Shown here one piece after another: positions 34,628-43,728 of a DNA stretch of 64,000 nucleotides. Both the position numbers and the translations under genes were made by a program. The notes below the pieces were generated by a model. It was not told the origin of the DNA and searched no databases. It worked only from the letters and a program-made list of their open reading frames with translations. The stretch lies in contig NZ_FXTS01000006.1 of NCBI RefSeq assembly GCF_900182785.1, forward strand, positions 173,393-237,392. The letters are read 5' to 3'. Source of the stretch: Oceanospirillum linum (GTDB lineage Bacteria > Pseudomonadota > Gammaproteobacteria > Pseudomonadales > Halomonadaceae). How positions within the stretch are numbered: the first letter of the stretch is position 1; each line of letters opens with the position of its first letter.

Positions 34628-36037
34628 TCAGGTGCTTAGAGGGTGACCGGCCTTGGCCGCCTTTTTATTTTCGTACATATGGCGATCGGCAATATTCAGC
34701 AGCTCTTCGATCGTACGGGGTTTCTTCCTTCGGAAGATGGCGTAACCAATGCTTAATGAAGGTTCTAGAACACGGTCGCCCAATTCAAGGGGATGCCTGG
34801 CCAGGTGTGCTCTGATGCGTTCAATATGTTGGGTAACCTCTGACTCATGGCGGACTGATGCCAGAATAATCAGAAACTCATCACCCCCGATGCGTGAAAC
34901 CACATCCTGTTTGCGAACGGCACCCCGCAGGTGCCGGGCGATATGCTGCAACAGGAGATCACCGGTGTGGTGGCCCAGGCTATCGTTAATGACTTTAAAG
35001 TTATTCAGGTCGATATTAAGCAGGGTGAAATCTGTGGACGCCTTTTCTGAGGTATGCTTTTCAAGGTATGAGATGACAAAGCGCCTGTTCGGCAGGTGGG
35101 TCAGTTCATCCTGTAGCGAAGCATTATGGGAAATACGGTAAGCCCTGACCAGTGCCAGCAGGGAGGTATAAAGCAGTGAAAAGCCTCCTAAACCTAAGAG
35201 GTACACCAGGCTCAGATCCGGTGATAAATGCGTAAACCGGGCTGCTAATACCCATTCTGTGTTAGGCAGATGAATTGGTAACATCAGATCAGCCTGGTTG
35301 AAAACCTCAGCCTCACCGAAGAAGGTAACAGGCTCCGGGCTTTTCGGATAAGGTCTTTGTATGGCGACACTGGCGTTATTCAAAGTATAAATGCCTGTAT
35401 CTGCCAGGAGTTTTCCATAGTCCAAAACGACACTGACACTTCCCCAGTAGTCAGTATTTAGCGGATAATCCCGAAAAATGGGAAAGCGGGCGATTACTGC
35501 CTGCCCACCCTGAACCAGCTCCAGGGGGCCATCCAGATAAACACTACCTAATGATTTAGCCTTCAGAACAGATGCATATTGTCTGGGGTTAGTCCTAAAA
35601 TCAAAACCGAGGGCCTTTTCATTTCCTTCGAGAGGATATACATAGCGCATGATGTTATCTGGGGCTGCACCTATGTTGCGTACATAAGGCGTTTGTTGCA
35701 GCAGTTTTTTGGCGATCTGGTCCCAACGTTTGAGTGCAAAATCCGGGTCGATTGTGATGACTGTGGCCAGACTCTCTGCTTTATAAATGTGCTCAAAAAT
35801 TTTCGCTTCCAGCTTGGCACGCACCAGGGCAACTTCCCGGCGAATCCCCTCTTCCTGTTCAGACTTCAGGTATTCGCTGCGGTTATCGGCAAAGCTTAGC
35901 AATAAAAAAACGGCACAGGCCCAGTAGAGTAATGAGGCCAACAGAGTGGAGTGTTTATGGTGGATAAAGCCTGATGTAATCATAAAACTATTATTGGGCC
36001 CGGCTGGCAGATAAGTAAAGTAATATTCTGGTGACAT
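34628..36037 (-). CDS. CHASE-domain diguanylate cyclase
   Basis: The 469-residue inner-membrane protein has a first helix at about 30-48, a periplasmic CHASE-type sensor (about 70-260; YVRNIGAAPDNIMRYVYPLEGNEKALG is typical) and a second helix (about 272-295). A C-terminal GGDEF domain (about 300-460) has DELTHLPNRR, DLNNFKVINDSLGHHTGD and an intact RIGGDEFL active site, so it should make c-di-GMP. No RxxD inhibitory site stands out. A start at 35983 (MITSGF) is also possible; neither has a strong ribosome-binding site. The signal is unknown. Confidence 0.9.
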   Translation of the reverse strand: MSPEYYFTYLPAGPNNSFMITSGFIHHKHSTLLASLLYWACAVFLLLSFADNRSEYLKSEQEEGIRREVALVRAKLEAKIFEHIYKAESLATVITIDPDFALKRWDQIAKKLLQQTPYVRNIGAAPDNIMRYVYPLEGNEKALGFDFRTNPRQYASVLKAKSLGSVYLDGPLELVQGGQAVIARFPIFRDYPLNTDYWGSVSVVLDYGKLLADTGIYTLNNASVAIQRPYPKSPEPVTFFGEAEVFNQADLMLPIHLPNTEWVLAARFTHLSPDLSLVYLLGLGGFSLLYTSLLALVRAYRISHNASLQDELTHLPNRRFVISYLEKHTSEKASTDFTLLNIDLNNFKVINDSLGHHTGDLLLQHIARHLRGAVRKQDVVSRIGGDEFLIILASVRHESEVTQHIERIRAHLARHPLELGDRVLEPSLSIGYAIFRRKKPRTIEELLNIADRHMYENKKAAKAGHPLST

Positions 36038-36090
36038 ATACTATTGTGTGATGTGCTTCCTGCGCACCGGAAGCTGCGTGTCTACTATAA

Positions 36091-36122
36091 TAGGCGCTCA
36101 GAAAGTATAGGCGCTCAGAAAG
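36091..36122. repeat. Tandem 17-bp repeat, two copies
   Basis: TAGGCGCTCAGAAAG occurs at 36091-36105 and 36108-36122, a 17-bp period. It lies between the LysR gene end and the diguanylate cyclase start, in the likely promoter region of the latter. Confidence 0.7.
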
Positions 36123-36168
36123 GGGAAGACTCAAACGGGGGGCATATGACGATATTTCATATAGAACA

Positions 36169-37038
36169 TTATGTCCGGGAGAGCATTAATTTCACCGCAC
36201 TGCGAATGCACTGGCGTAATGGCTCAAGGAACTGATGATTAAGCTGAGGTGCATGTATCAGGTTCATGCTTAATACACGGTTTTGAGGTAGCCCTGCCAC
36301 GGGCTGAATATTCTGCAGATCATGACCGGAAAGACTGGACTCGGGCAGTAGGGCGGCGGCGAAACCACTGGTGACTGCAGCAACCAGGTTTGCCAGCTCC
36401 GGGCTGGTCATCACGGTGGTGTATTCCCTGTCTAGTGCGTTTAAATCAGCCAGAAAAAGCTCGTTCAAAAGGCAGTCTCCTTCAAAAAAAGCGATCGGCA
36501 GTGGTTTTTGTTCTTTTTGAATCAGATCTGTGGGCGCAGCCCAAAGAAGCCTTTCCGTCCAGAGTGTTTCTTCGTCAAACTCCGCTTCGGCTGTCACAAT
36601 GGCCATGTCCAGATCACCCAGTCTGATTTTATCCCTGAGGTGTCGGCTACGGGCACAGGTGACCCTGATATTCAGCTCGGGAAAGGAGCGCTTGATTTGA
36701 GGTATAAAATATTTGACCAGCTCCTGGGCGTAGTCCGTAGGCACGCCAAAATGCAACTCTCCATACAGTGGAGCTTCGCTAAGAGCATTAAGGGCTTCGT
36801 TGTTGAGTTGAAGAAACTGCTCTGCATATTTCAGTAGGGCACTACCGTGGGAGGTGAGCTTAATCCCCTGATTGTTTCGCTGCATCAGGCATACCCCAAG
36901 CTGCTCTTCGAGCCGCTTTACTTGCATGCTAACAGCCCCCTGAGAAAGGAAAAGCTTTTCAGCAGCACCTTTGAACCCACCTTCCTGGACAACGATGGAA
37001 AAAGTATTGAGTAGTTCGAGGTTTAGTATCGATTTCAT
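36169..37038 (-). CDS. LysR-family transcriptional regulator
   Basis: The 289-residue protein has the N-terminal winged HTH (about 5-65: FSIVVQEGGFKGAAEKLFLSQGAVSMQVKRLEEQLG) and a periplasmic-binding-type effector domain (about 90-285). It is transcribed divergently from the zinc-type dehydrogenase gene, 146 bp away, the usual arrangement for a LysR regulator and its target. GAATA/TATTC at 37081-37103 in the gap is a possible half-symmetric binding site. The effector is unknown. Confidence 0.9.
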   Translation of the reverse strand: MKSILNLELLNTFSIVVQEGGFKGAAEKLFLSQGAVSMQVKRLEEQLGVCLMQRNNQGIKLTSHGSALLKYAEQFLQLNNEALNALSEAPLYGELHFGVPTDYAQELVKYFIPQIKRSFPELNIRVTCARSRHLRDKIRLGDLDMAIVTAEAEFDEETLWTERLLWAAPTDLIQKEQKPLPIAFFEGDCLLNELFLADLNALDREYTTVMTSPELANLVAAVTSGFAAALLPESSLSGHDLQNIQPVAGLPQNRVLSMNLIHAPQLNHQFLEPLRQCIRSAVKLMLSRT

Positions 37039-37184
37039 GGCTTGGGTGCTTCTGGCGTTATAGGGTAGTTCATTTTATCTGAATAACCAGGTTAAATATA
37101 TTCGTTTGATTGAATGACAGTGTCTTTTTATTCTGACATGAACGCTGATGCAGATAATCAATCAACAGAAACGAGCGAACGCCT

Positions 37185-38282
37185 ATGAAAAGCTATTCTA
37201 TTCCAGACCTAATGTCTGGTGTTGTGTTAGTCGGTCACGGTGGCCCAGAGATGCTGGAGTACAGGCAGGATCTACCGGTTCCTCTTCCTGCTGCCGGGGA
37301 GGTTCTGATCCGGGTCGGGGCCAGTGCCGTCAATAATACCGATATCAACACGCGAATTGGCTGGTACTCCAAGAGTATCCGTGACGCTACGAACCGGGGT
37401 TCAGAGATCGGTTTTGAGTCATTGAACCATGGTGATGCCTCCTGGTCGGGTAGCCCTCTGAGCTTTCCCCGTATTCAGGGGGCTGATTGTTGCGGAACCG
37501 TTATTGCCACAGGAGACGGTGTTGATCACCAGCTTATCGATCAGCGTGTTTTGGTCCGCCCAATGTATTCTCCCACCGTTGATGCATTACCCTATGAACT
37601 GGAGACCTTCGGTTCGGAGTGTGATGGTGGTTTTGCGGAATATACCGTAGCTCCTGTGCATGAGGTCTTTCCGGTTAAAAGTACACTGACGGATGAGGAG
37701 CTGGCATCCTTTCCCTGCGCTTACTCCACGGCAGAGGGGATGCTGGAACGGGCCGGTCTTAAAGCCGGTGAACGGGTTCTGATCACTGGGGCTTCGGGGG
37801 GTGTTGGATCTGCTGCGATCCAGTTAGCTAAGCGGCGAGGGGCGGAGGTGGTCGCCATTTGTTCTGAGCATAAATCACAGGTGGTAAAAGAGCTGGGGGC
37901 TGACCAGGTGATCGGTCGTGATGCCCCTCTTCTGGAGCATCTGCCGACCGAAAGTGTGCAGGTGGTTGTGGACCTGGTTGGGGGTGACAGCTGGTCAGAG
38001 CTTTTAGAGGTGCTGGTTCGGGGGGGGCGCTATGTGGTCTCCGGGGCCATTGCCGGGCCTCTGGTTGAGCTTGATCTGCGTACCCTCTATCTGAAAGATC
38101 TGTCACTGCTGGGTTCAACCTGGCAGCCGCGTCAGGTTTTTGACAACCTGATTCGCTATATCGAACAGGGGGAGATAAGCCCCCAGGTTGCTCAGGTTTA
38201 CCCCCTTCATGAACTGCAGCAGGCCCAGAGAGATTTTATCCGTAAAGAAAAGGCCGGAAAGCGGGTGATCCGTATAGGATAA
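37185..38282 (+). CDS. Alcohol dehydrogenase family oxidoreductase (MDR superfamily)
   Basis: The 365-residue medium-chain dehydrogenase/reductase has an N-terminal GroES-like domain with GEVLIRVGASAVNNTDINTR and IQGADCCGTVIATG. A Rossmann domain follows with VLITGASGGVGSAAIQLAK, the NAD(P)-binding motif. The usual structural-zinc cysteine cluster is not evident and the catalytic-zinc ligands are incomplete, so it may act as a quinone-oxidoreductase-like or zinc-free member. Substrate unknown. It is probably controlled by the divergent LysR regulator. Confidence 0.88.
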   Translation: MKSYSIPDLMSGVVLVGHGGPEMLEYRQDLPVPLPAAGEVLIRVGASAVNNTDINTRIGWYSKSIRDATNRGSEIGFESLNHGDASWSGSPLSFPRIQGADCCGTVIATGDGVDHQLIDQRVLVRPMYSPTVDALPYELETFGSECDGGFAEYTVAPVHEVFPVKSTLTDEELASFPCAYSTAEGMLERAGLKAGERVLITGASGGVGSAAIQLAKRRGAEVVAICSEHKSQVVKELGADQVIGRDAPLLEHLPTESVQVVVDLVGGDSWSELLEVLVRGGRYVVSGAIAGPLVELDLRTLYLKDLSLLGSTWQPRQVFDNLIRYIEQGEISPQVAQVYPLHELQQAQRDFIRKEKAGKRVIRIG

Positions 38283-38309
38283 GCAGCTCTTTAATCCGGT
38301 GCGGCGCTG

Positions 38310-39140
38310 CTATAACAGCGCAGATCCGGTGTGGCGTTCAAGAACGGATTCGATAGCCCGTACCACAGCCTGACATCGGCTATCGTTCAGGGCGTCGGCA
38401 TGGGGGTGATTAAAGTCACCAGCGTCGTTATCAAAGTAGAGTCCTGACGCCTGGCTGAAGCGCTCCGACAGGGCCGCTTCAACCAGAATGTCAGCGCCCA
38501 CCGAGAGGCTTTTTCCTTCAATACCAAACCCCTCCTTGACCATTTTTGAGGCCAGTAACGAGCCAGGGTTAACGGCAACAAATAGTGGCTGGCCACGGGG
38601 AGATCCTTGGGCCAGCACACGACTCCACATGGTCAGCGCCAGTTTGCTTTGAGCGTAGGCACTCATATCGTCGGTCAGCACTTCCCGGCCTTCAAGGGCT
38701 GGAATGCTGACCGGAGCCTGGGCGGCGGAGGAGAGGTTGATAACCCGGCCCGATGGTGGAAACAGGGGCCGTAATCGTTGGGTCAGGTAATAGGGGGCTA
38801 AGGTATTGACGGCAAAACGGAGATCGAGTCCATCGACGGTTCTGGGCTGGCTGGTTTTCAGTACACCGGCATTATTGATCAATACATCCAGCGTTCCGTG
38901 GTTGCGGGTAATCGCGTCTGCCAGTATTTTCACCTGGTTCAGTTCCGAGAGATCGGCCCGATAGGTTTCGATTTTCAGATCCTCAGACAGCATCATCAAT
39001 TGCTGCTGTACCGATTTGAGTTTGTCAGTGCTGCGCCCATGTAACAGCAGGGTGTGCCCTTGCAGGGCCAATGCCTTTGCCGTTTCCAGTCCGATGCCAT
39101 CGGTGGCACCGGTAATAAGAATGCACTTTGTCATGGTCAT
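38310..39140 (-). CDS. Short-chain dehydrogenase/reductase
   Basis: The 276-residue protein has a Rossmann start ILITGATDGIGLETAKAL (TGxxxGIG), NNAGVL, the Ser in INLSSAAQ and the YAQSK catalytic Tyr-Lys. This is a classical SDR, most like the retinol-dehydrogenase/light-dependent reductase-type annotations. The cofactor-binding Arg after beta-2 (LHGRSTDKL) suggests NADPH. The substrate is unknown. It lies 136 bp after the nitroreductase gene on the same strand and ends convergent with the dehydrogenase gene. Confidence 0.9.
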   Translation of the reverse strand: MTMTKCILITGATDGIGLETAKALALQGHTLLLHGRSTDKLKSVQQQLMMLSEDLKIETYRADLSELNQVKILADAITRNHGTLDVLINNAGVLKTSQPRTVDGLDLRFAVNTLAPYYLTQRLRPLFPPSGRVINLSSAAQAPVSIPALEGREVLTDDMSAYAQSKLALTMWSRVLAQGSPRGQPLFVAVNPGSLLASKMVKEGFGIEGKSLSVGADILVEAALSERFSQASGLYFDNDAGDFNHPHADALNDSRCQAVVRAIESVLERHTGSALL

Positions 39141-39276
39141 GTTCCTCTGTCTTAAACCGATGTCGACGGTTAGCCCGTCAGTCTGATGGCTTCTGGATCA
39201 GACGCAGAGCGGCATAGCATTGACTGCTCTGCTAATCTGCCTGTTTTCAGGGTCTATTCCCCTCGGGCGTTGCTGA

Positions 39277-39972
39277 TCAGAACCACTGTACCACCTGGTC
39301 GGCGCGGCGTCGGGTTTTATCAAAGCCGGGTTCTCCGGCACGGTATCCAAAGGCTGCCATCACAGCAGGTTGGTAGCGCTCCGGGTCAATGTCAAAATGT
39401 TGCTGCAAGACGTCAGTCATTTTAGCCATTTCAAAACCTTCGATGGGGCAGGAGTCGATCTCAAGCAGCGCCGCTGCAGTCATCATATTACCCAGCGCGA
39501 TATAGGCCTGACGGGCGGCCCAGTCGGTGATCTGACGCTTGCCTTTGATTCCAAAGTCATGGGTCTGGAACTTCTTATAGGCTTGATTGATAAAGGCAAT
39601 AATCTCTTCCGGCAGCTGCTTAACCTCCCGCAGATGCTGTTGCAGGTATTCAGAGTTGTGGTTCATGGTGCTGTCGGTGTGCGCCAGCATAATCATAAAG
39701 TGGCTGGCGGTGCCAAGCTGGCCCGCGCTGCCGTTAAAAGCACCATTGGCACCCCAGGAGAACTCCCGCAGCAGCTCCCGTTTTTCCGGAGACTGAATAA
39801 CAAGAATCTGCCAGGGTTCAAAACCAAAGGAGCTGGGGGAGAGGCGGCCAGCCTCCAGAATCGTTTCAAACTGATCCCCGGGAATTTTCCGCTCGGGATC
39901 AAAGACTTTACAGGCATGGCGAAAATTAAAGGCGTCGATAATTTGCTGCTGAATAGGTGTCTGCTCGGACAT
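39277..39972 (-). CDS. NAD(P)H-dependent nitroreductase-family oxidoreductase
   Basis: The 231-residue flavoprotein of the NfsB/YfkO-like group has FNFRHACKVFDPERKI (FMN contacts), LSPSSFGFEPWQILVI, and the middle segment QAYIALGNMMTAAALLEIDSCPIEGF, very typical of the family. AFGYRAGEPG follows near the end. It should use FMN to reduce quinones or nitro compounds. It is divergent from a LysR gene with 111 bp between, so is probably its target. An SDR gene follows on the same strand. Confidence 0.92.
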   Translation of the reverse strand: MSEQTPIQQQIIDAFNFRHACKVFDPERKIPGDQFETILEAGRLSPSSFGFEPWQILVIQSPEKRELLREFSWGANGAFNGSAGQLGTASHFMIMLAHTDSTMNHNSEYLQQHLREVKQLPEEIIAFINQAYKKFQTHDFGIKGKRQITDWAARQAYIALGNMMTAAALLEIDSCPIEGFEMAKMTDVLQQHFDIDPERYQPAVMAAFGYRAGEPGFDKTRRRADQVVQWF

Positions 39973-40083
39973 GAAAGGCTCCAGTGGTGAGACTTTGTTT
40001 TCGGTATGGCGCTATTTTGGGTTTTTATTAGTTAATGAAAAACCATAGAATCAAAGAAAGACATTCAAAAAAATATTGATAAT

Positions 40084-40992
40084 ATGCAAACAGAAGATCT
40101 ACAGGTCATTTTAAAAGTGGCCCGATTTGGCAGTATTACCGCAGCGGCGGCAAGCCTGGATATGCATATTGCAACGGCCAGTGCCGCGGTTAAGCGGGTG
40201 GAAAAAATCTTAGGCGCAGAGTTGTTTATCCGCTCTACTCGCCAGCTACGGGTATCAGCTGCTGGTGAGCGTTTCCTGCCCCAGTGCGAACAGGCCTTAC
40301 AGCTGTTGGAGCAGGCTCGCTCCAATATTGTCCGGGATAATGAAACGATAACCGGTGAGGTGCGTTTAGCGGTCTCTTCAGATCTGGGCCGAAATAAGCT
40401 CCTGCCCTGGCTGGATGAGTTTATCGGGCAGCACCCTGAGGTAAAGCTCAGAATTCATATCGGTGATAGCAATATTGATTTTTACCGGGATGAAGTGGAT
40501 ATGGCGCTGCGTTACGGGGCACCAAAAGACTCGGGTATGTCCGGGTTTAAAATCTGTGATGTTCCCGGCGTCCTTTGTGCGGCAGAGAGCTATCTGCAAC
40601 AGTTTGGTGAACCCCAGTGCCCTGAAGACCTTACCGGTCACAACGGTTTGTTCTATCAGCTGGGTGATGTGCTGCATGATGTCTGGTCTTTTACGGATAA
40701 CACAGGTCATACCCAAAGGGTCAGGCTGACGGGGAATCGCGCTTCAAACGACGGAGATCTCGTCAGACGCTGGTGCGTAAATGGCAAGGGGGTTGCTGTT
40801 AAATCCTGTCTTGATGTGTCTGACGATCTGCTGACGGGGAGGCTTAAAGCCCTGTTACCGGATTATCAGCCAAGGCGGTCAGAGCTGTGGTTGGTCTGTC
40901 CCAGCAGAAACGCCATAACGCCCGTAATGAGGGTGTTGCGGGATCATATACGACAGAAATGCCATCAGATTACATTGGCTTTAAAGCAGTAG
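40084..40992 (+). CDS. LysR-family transcriptional regulator
   Basis: The 302-residue protein has HTH residues KVARFGSITAAAASLDMHIATASAAVKRVEKILG and the effector domain typical of the CrgA/DmlR subgroup (GEVRLAVSSDLGRNKLLPWL, DMALRYG, GNRASNDGDLVRRWCVNGKGVAVKS). It is divergent from the nitroreductase and SDR genes and probably controls them. The effector is unknown. Confidence 0.9.
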   Translation: MQTEDLQVILKVARFGSITAAAASLDMHIATASAAVKRVEKILGAELFIRSTRQLRVSAAGERFLPQCEQALQLLEQARSNIVRDNETITGEVRLAVSSDLGRNKLLPWLDEFIGQHPEVKLRIHIGDSNIDFYRDEVDMALRYGAPKDSGMSGFKICDVPGVLCAAESYLQQFGEPQCPEDLTGHNGLFYQLGDVLHDVWSFTDNTGHTQRVRLTGNRASNDGDLVRRWCVNGKGVAVKSCLDVSDDLLTGRLKALLPDYQPRRSELWLVCPSRNAITPVMRVLRDHIRQKCHQITLALKQ

Positions 40993-40993
40993 A

Positions 40994-41014
40994 GAGCCTA
41001 ACGGCGTTAGGCTC
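40994..41014. terminator. Perfect hairpin between convergent genes
   Basis: GAGCCTAAC (40994-41002) and GTTAGGCTC (41006-41014) form a 9-bp stem with a 3-nt loop between the LysR gene and the convergent thioredoxin-like gene. There is no clear T-run. Confidence 0.45.
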
Positions 41015-41040
41015 CCGTTACCCTCACTATGCATGGCGGG

Positions 41041-41271
41041 TTATGGCAATAGTTTTCTGATCTCATCGCTACTGGCCACTTTACCCTCGATGACCAGATT
41101 GCCATCGATGGCCAGCGCAGGTGTACGCATAATACCCGCATCAATAATCTCCGCCATGTCGGTCACCTTTTCGATCTCATATTCAATGCCTTCCGATGTG
41201 GCAACCTGCTCCGCATGGGCTGTCAGCTGCTTACATTTTGCGCATCCGCTACCGTAAATCGTGAATTTCAT
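41041..41271 (-). CDS. Small thioredoxin-family protein (glutaredoxin-like)
   Basis: The 76-residue protein has a redox motif in IYGSGCAKCKQL (CxxC), the cis-Pro in MRTPALAIDG and the C-terminal helix of the TM0996/MTH895-type small thioredoxins. These are often encoded beside permeases of the upstream type. It is third in the sigZ-permease-thioredoxin run, 103 bp after the permease gene. It is probably a cytoplasmic thiol-disulfide partner. Confidence 0.88.
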   Translation of the reverse strand: MKFTIYGSGCAKCKQLTAHAEQVATSEGIEYEIEKVTDMAEIIDAGIMRTPALAIDGNLVIEGKVASSDEIRKLLP

Positions 41272-41374
41272 GGGTTGTTCCTCTTATTAAGTGAAAGTTG
41301 TTCCATTGTTTGTTGCTTATGGGGCCGGGGTTTCGCCTGTGAAAACAGAATGGCGTAAGGCCGATGTGGATGAC

Positions 41375-42694
41375 TTACCAGACGTTGCCATAGATAAAGC
41401 CACTGATGGTTGCCATAACAACGACGAGCAGGCAGTAAACCAGGGTTTTCTCCGTACCCAGAATAGTTCTGATCACCAGCATATTCGGCAGTGACAAGGC
41501 AGGCCCGGCCAGTAGTAATGCCAGGGCAGGCCCTTTGCCCATTCCGGCACCCATCAGTGCATCGACAATGGGAACTTCCGTTAAGGTTGAGAAGTACATA
41601 AGGGCGCCCAGTACGGAGGCGATAACCGTTGATAACAGGCTGTTATCGCCGACAGAGGCGGCAACCCAGGCGGATGGAATCATCCCCTCATGGCCCGGGC
41701 GACCCAGGGCAAATCCCGCCACAAATACCCCGGCCAGCAGCAGCGGAATAATCTGTTTGGCAAAATCCCAGCTCTGATCCGCCCAGTCCTTGTCCTGCTC
41801 CCGTGAGCTGGCAATCATCATCAGGCCGGCAATCCCCAGTGCGAAGGGAAGTTCAGGTACTCCGGGGATCAGGACAGCAGACAGTGTGATAACACCAGTC
41901 AACACCAGAAGAGGCAGCAGGGGCCAGCGCCAGAAAAGAATCAGTACGACCACTAACGCCACCGACAGAAGCGCCGTAATCTGCCATTTCCATTCATAGA
42001 TGGTCATCCAGGCGGAGCTATCTGCCTGAGCCCAATTGGCAAAGACAAGAATGCCGACCATCAGGGCAAAGAAAACAGCAATAACGCCGATAGACTTATC
42101 ACCTTCTGCCGCTTCAAAACCCCGGATATTTTTTTGTGAGCGCTCGGACTCCTCTTTGCGGTAGATCAGGTGCATGATGGTCCCTATCACCAGGGCAAAG
42201 AGGATGGCACCAATCGCACGGGCAATCCCGATTTCAGGGCCCAGTACTTTAGCGGTTACCACCACCGCCATAATATTAATAGCCGGGCCTGAATAGAGAA
42301 ATGCGATGGCAGCCCCAAGCCCGGCTCCTCTTTTGTAGATACCGCCAAACAAAGGAAGTACGGTACAGGAGCAGACCGCCAACAAAACGCCTGATACCGA
42401 GGCCACACTAAAGGCAAGGGGTTTAGGCGCACTGGGGCCTAAATAGCGCATAACGCCACCCTGACTGATATAAGCCGATAGCGCACCGGCGATCAGAAAG
42501 GCAGGCAGCAGGCAAAGAATGACATGCTCTTTGGCATACCAGTTTGTCAGCCTGACCGCTTCAAGCACAGCGTTATCAAAACGCTCCGTCCCCGCGGGCA
42601 TAAAGTAGATAGCAAGGAAGCCCGCCAGTATGATAAAGAGCAGATTTCCTTCCCGTGGATTGGCCCGGTAGCTTTCAATCAATTGTTTATACAA
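41375..42694 (-). CDS. Permease of the UPF0718 (DUF318/YraQ-like) family
   Basis: The 439-residue protein has about ten hydrophobic segments. Hallmarks are LPAFLIAGALSAYISQGGVMRYLG, VSGVLLAVCSCTVLPLFGGIYKRGAGLG with the conserved CSC, FLYSGPAINIMAVVVTAKVLG, and in the second half LTEVPIVDALMGAGMGKGPALALLLAGPALSLPNM. Relatives have been proposed to move metalloid or sulfur species, which is not settled. The thioredoxin-like neighbour suggests the substrate or transporter is thiol-linked. It follows the SigZ-like gene by 101 bp. Confidence 0.88.
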   Translation of the reverse strand: MYKQLIESYRANPREGNLLFIILAGFLAIYFMPAGTERFDNAVLEAVRLTNWYAKEHVILCLLPAFLIAGALSAYISQGGVMRYLGPSAPKPLAFSVASVSGVLLAVCSCTVLPLFGGIYKRGAGLGAAIAFLYSGPAINIMAVVVTAKVLGPEIGIARAIGAILFALVIGTIMHLIYRKEESERSQKNIRGFEAAEGDKSIGVIAVFFALMVGILVFANWAQADSSAWMTIYEWKWQITALLSVALVVVLILFWRWPLLPLLVLTGVITLSAVLIPGVPELPFALGIAGLMMIASSREQDKDWADQSWDFAKQIIPLLLAGVFVAGFALGRPGHEGMIPSAWVAASVGDNSLLSTVIASVLGALMYFSTLTEVPIVDALMGAGMGKGPALALLLAGPALSLPNMLVIRTILGTEKTLVYCLLVVVMATISGFIYGNVW

Positions 42695-42795
42695 GACATC
42701 CTACCTCTTATAACTAACGTCAACAGTGTTCTTCCTACCCTAGGAGACGAAGCTGCCACAAAAAGGATGCACTTTTTATCAGGATGCACGTTTTT

Positions 42796-43362
42796 TTATC
42801 GGGGAATATGCCCGCAGACTTTTCCCGATGTATCAAACTGCACCTGACAATTTTTGATGATAGCTGCCCTGAGCTTTTTTCGCGCCCGAAGTAAGCGTGC
42901 TTTGGCCGCAGGGAGTGTCAGGTTGTTTTGGCGGGCAAATTCTGCCTGTTTCATGCCGTTGAGATCGCATTGCTCAATAATCTGAGCATCAGCAGGGGGG
43001 AGCTCCTCCAGGTTTCTCAGCAGGCAACGATCCAGCTGAGCAACGGGTTCTTCCGGTTGTTGCTTTTTTTCTGGTAACGCGTCTATATCTTCAGTAGTCG
43101 TTATTTTCTGAAGGCCGTTAATCTTGCTTCTGGAGCGATAAGCATCAATGACTTTATTTCTGGCGACCCGGAACAGCCAGGCTCGGGTATTTTTAATCTC
43201 CCAAAGGTCTTTTTTCTGATCCATCAGGCGAAAAAAAAGCTCCTGGAGCAGATCTTCAGCTTCATCATAGTTGTTCAATTTACTCTGTAAAAAAGCCAGA
43301 AGCTCAGCCTCATACTGTAACCATATTTCAGATATGGCAGTGTTCTTATCTGTTTGATACAC
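42796..43362 (-). CDS. sigZ: ECF RNA polymerase sigma factor, SigZ-like
   Basis: The 188-residue sigma factor has region 2 (EAEDLLQELFFRLM, TRAWLFRVARNKVIDAYRSR) and region 4 (LPPADAQIIEQCDLNGMKQAEFARQNNLTLPAAKARLLRARKKL). A short C-terminal extension CQVQFDTSGKVCGHIPR carries the Cys-containing motif shared by SigZ proteins. No anti-sigma gene lies nearby, so activity could respond through the C-terminal cysteines; this is inference. It heads the permease and thioredoxin genes and probably drives them. Confidence 0.88.
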   Translation of the reverse strand: MYQTDKNTAISEIWLQYEAELLAFLQSKLNNYDEAEDLLQELFFRLMDQKKDLWEIKNTRAWLFRVARNKVIDAYRSRSKINGLQKITTTEDIDALPEKKQQPEEPVAQLDRCLLRNLEELPPADAQIIEQCDLNGMKQAEFARQNNLTLPAAKARLLRARKKLRAAIIKNCQVQFDTSGKVCGHIPR

Positions 43363-43514
43363 GGGCCCGTTACCCTCTAAGCTTAGTTTTTCTCAGGCAG
43401 AATCAGATATAGTAAAACCCAACACCGAAGGATATACCATCGCTGTCCGATCCGGTTCTTTGTCAGTGCGAAAGTCATAGGCAGGCATAGATCAGAAACA
43501 TATGGAGGTATTTC

Positions 43515-43577
43515 ATGGGTAAATCACTGACTGGCCATGCACAGCTGTTTAAATACCCTGAGCGGTGCAGGCATTAG
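43515..43577 (+). CDS. Possible 20-codon small ORF with strong Shine-Dalgarno
   Basis: The ATG at 43515 is preceded by GGAGGT (43504-43509) at good spacing and reads MGKSLTGHAQLFKYPERCRH before TAG. It lies in the 365-bp gap between sigZ and nemA. It could be a leader peptide, the stub of a deleted gene, or chance. Nothing else was recognised in this gap. Confidence 0.3.
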   Translation: MGKSLTGHAQLFKYPERCRH

Positions 43578-43728
43578 ACCTGCTGGATTATTTCTGAGGC
43601 TATAGTCTGTCCATGATTAATTTTGCTGTGCAAGCTTTATATGGCCAGATCTTTAAATCTCAATATTCGTATCCATCTGAAAGATATCTGAGTAAACAAA
43701 TCAACTATTAGAGATTTTCGGAGCTGCT

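Noticed and set aside
37828..38118. 96-codon minus-strand ORF inside the dehydrogenase gene
   Set aside because: It is a Pro/His-rich antisense shadow of the Rossmann domain coding sequence.
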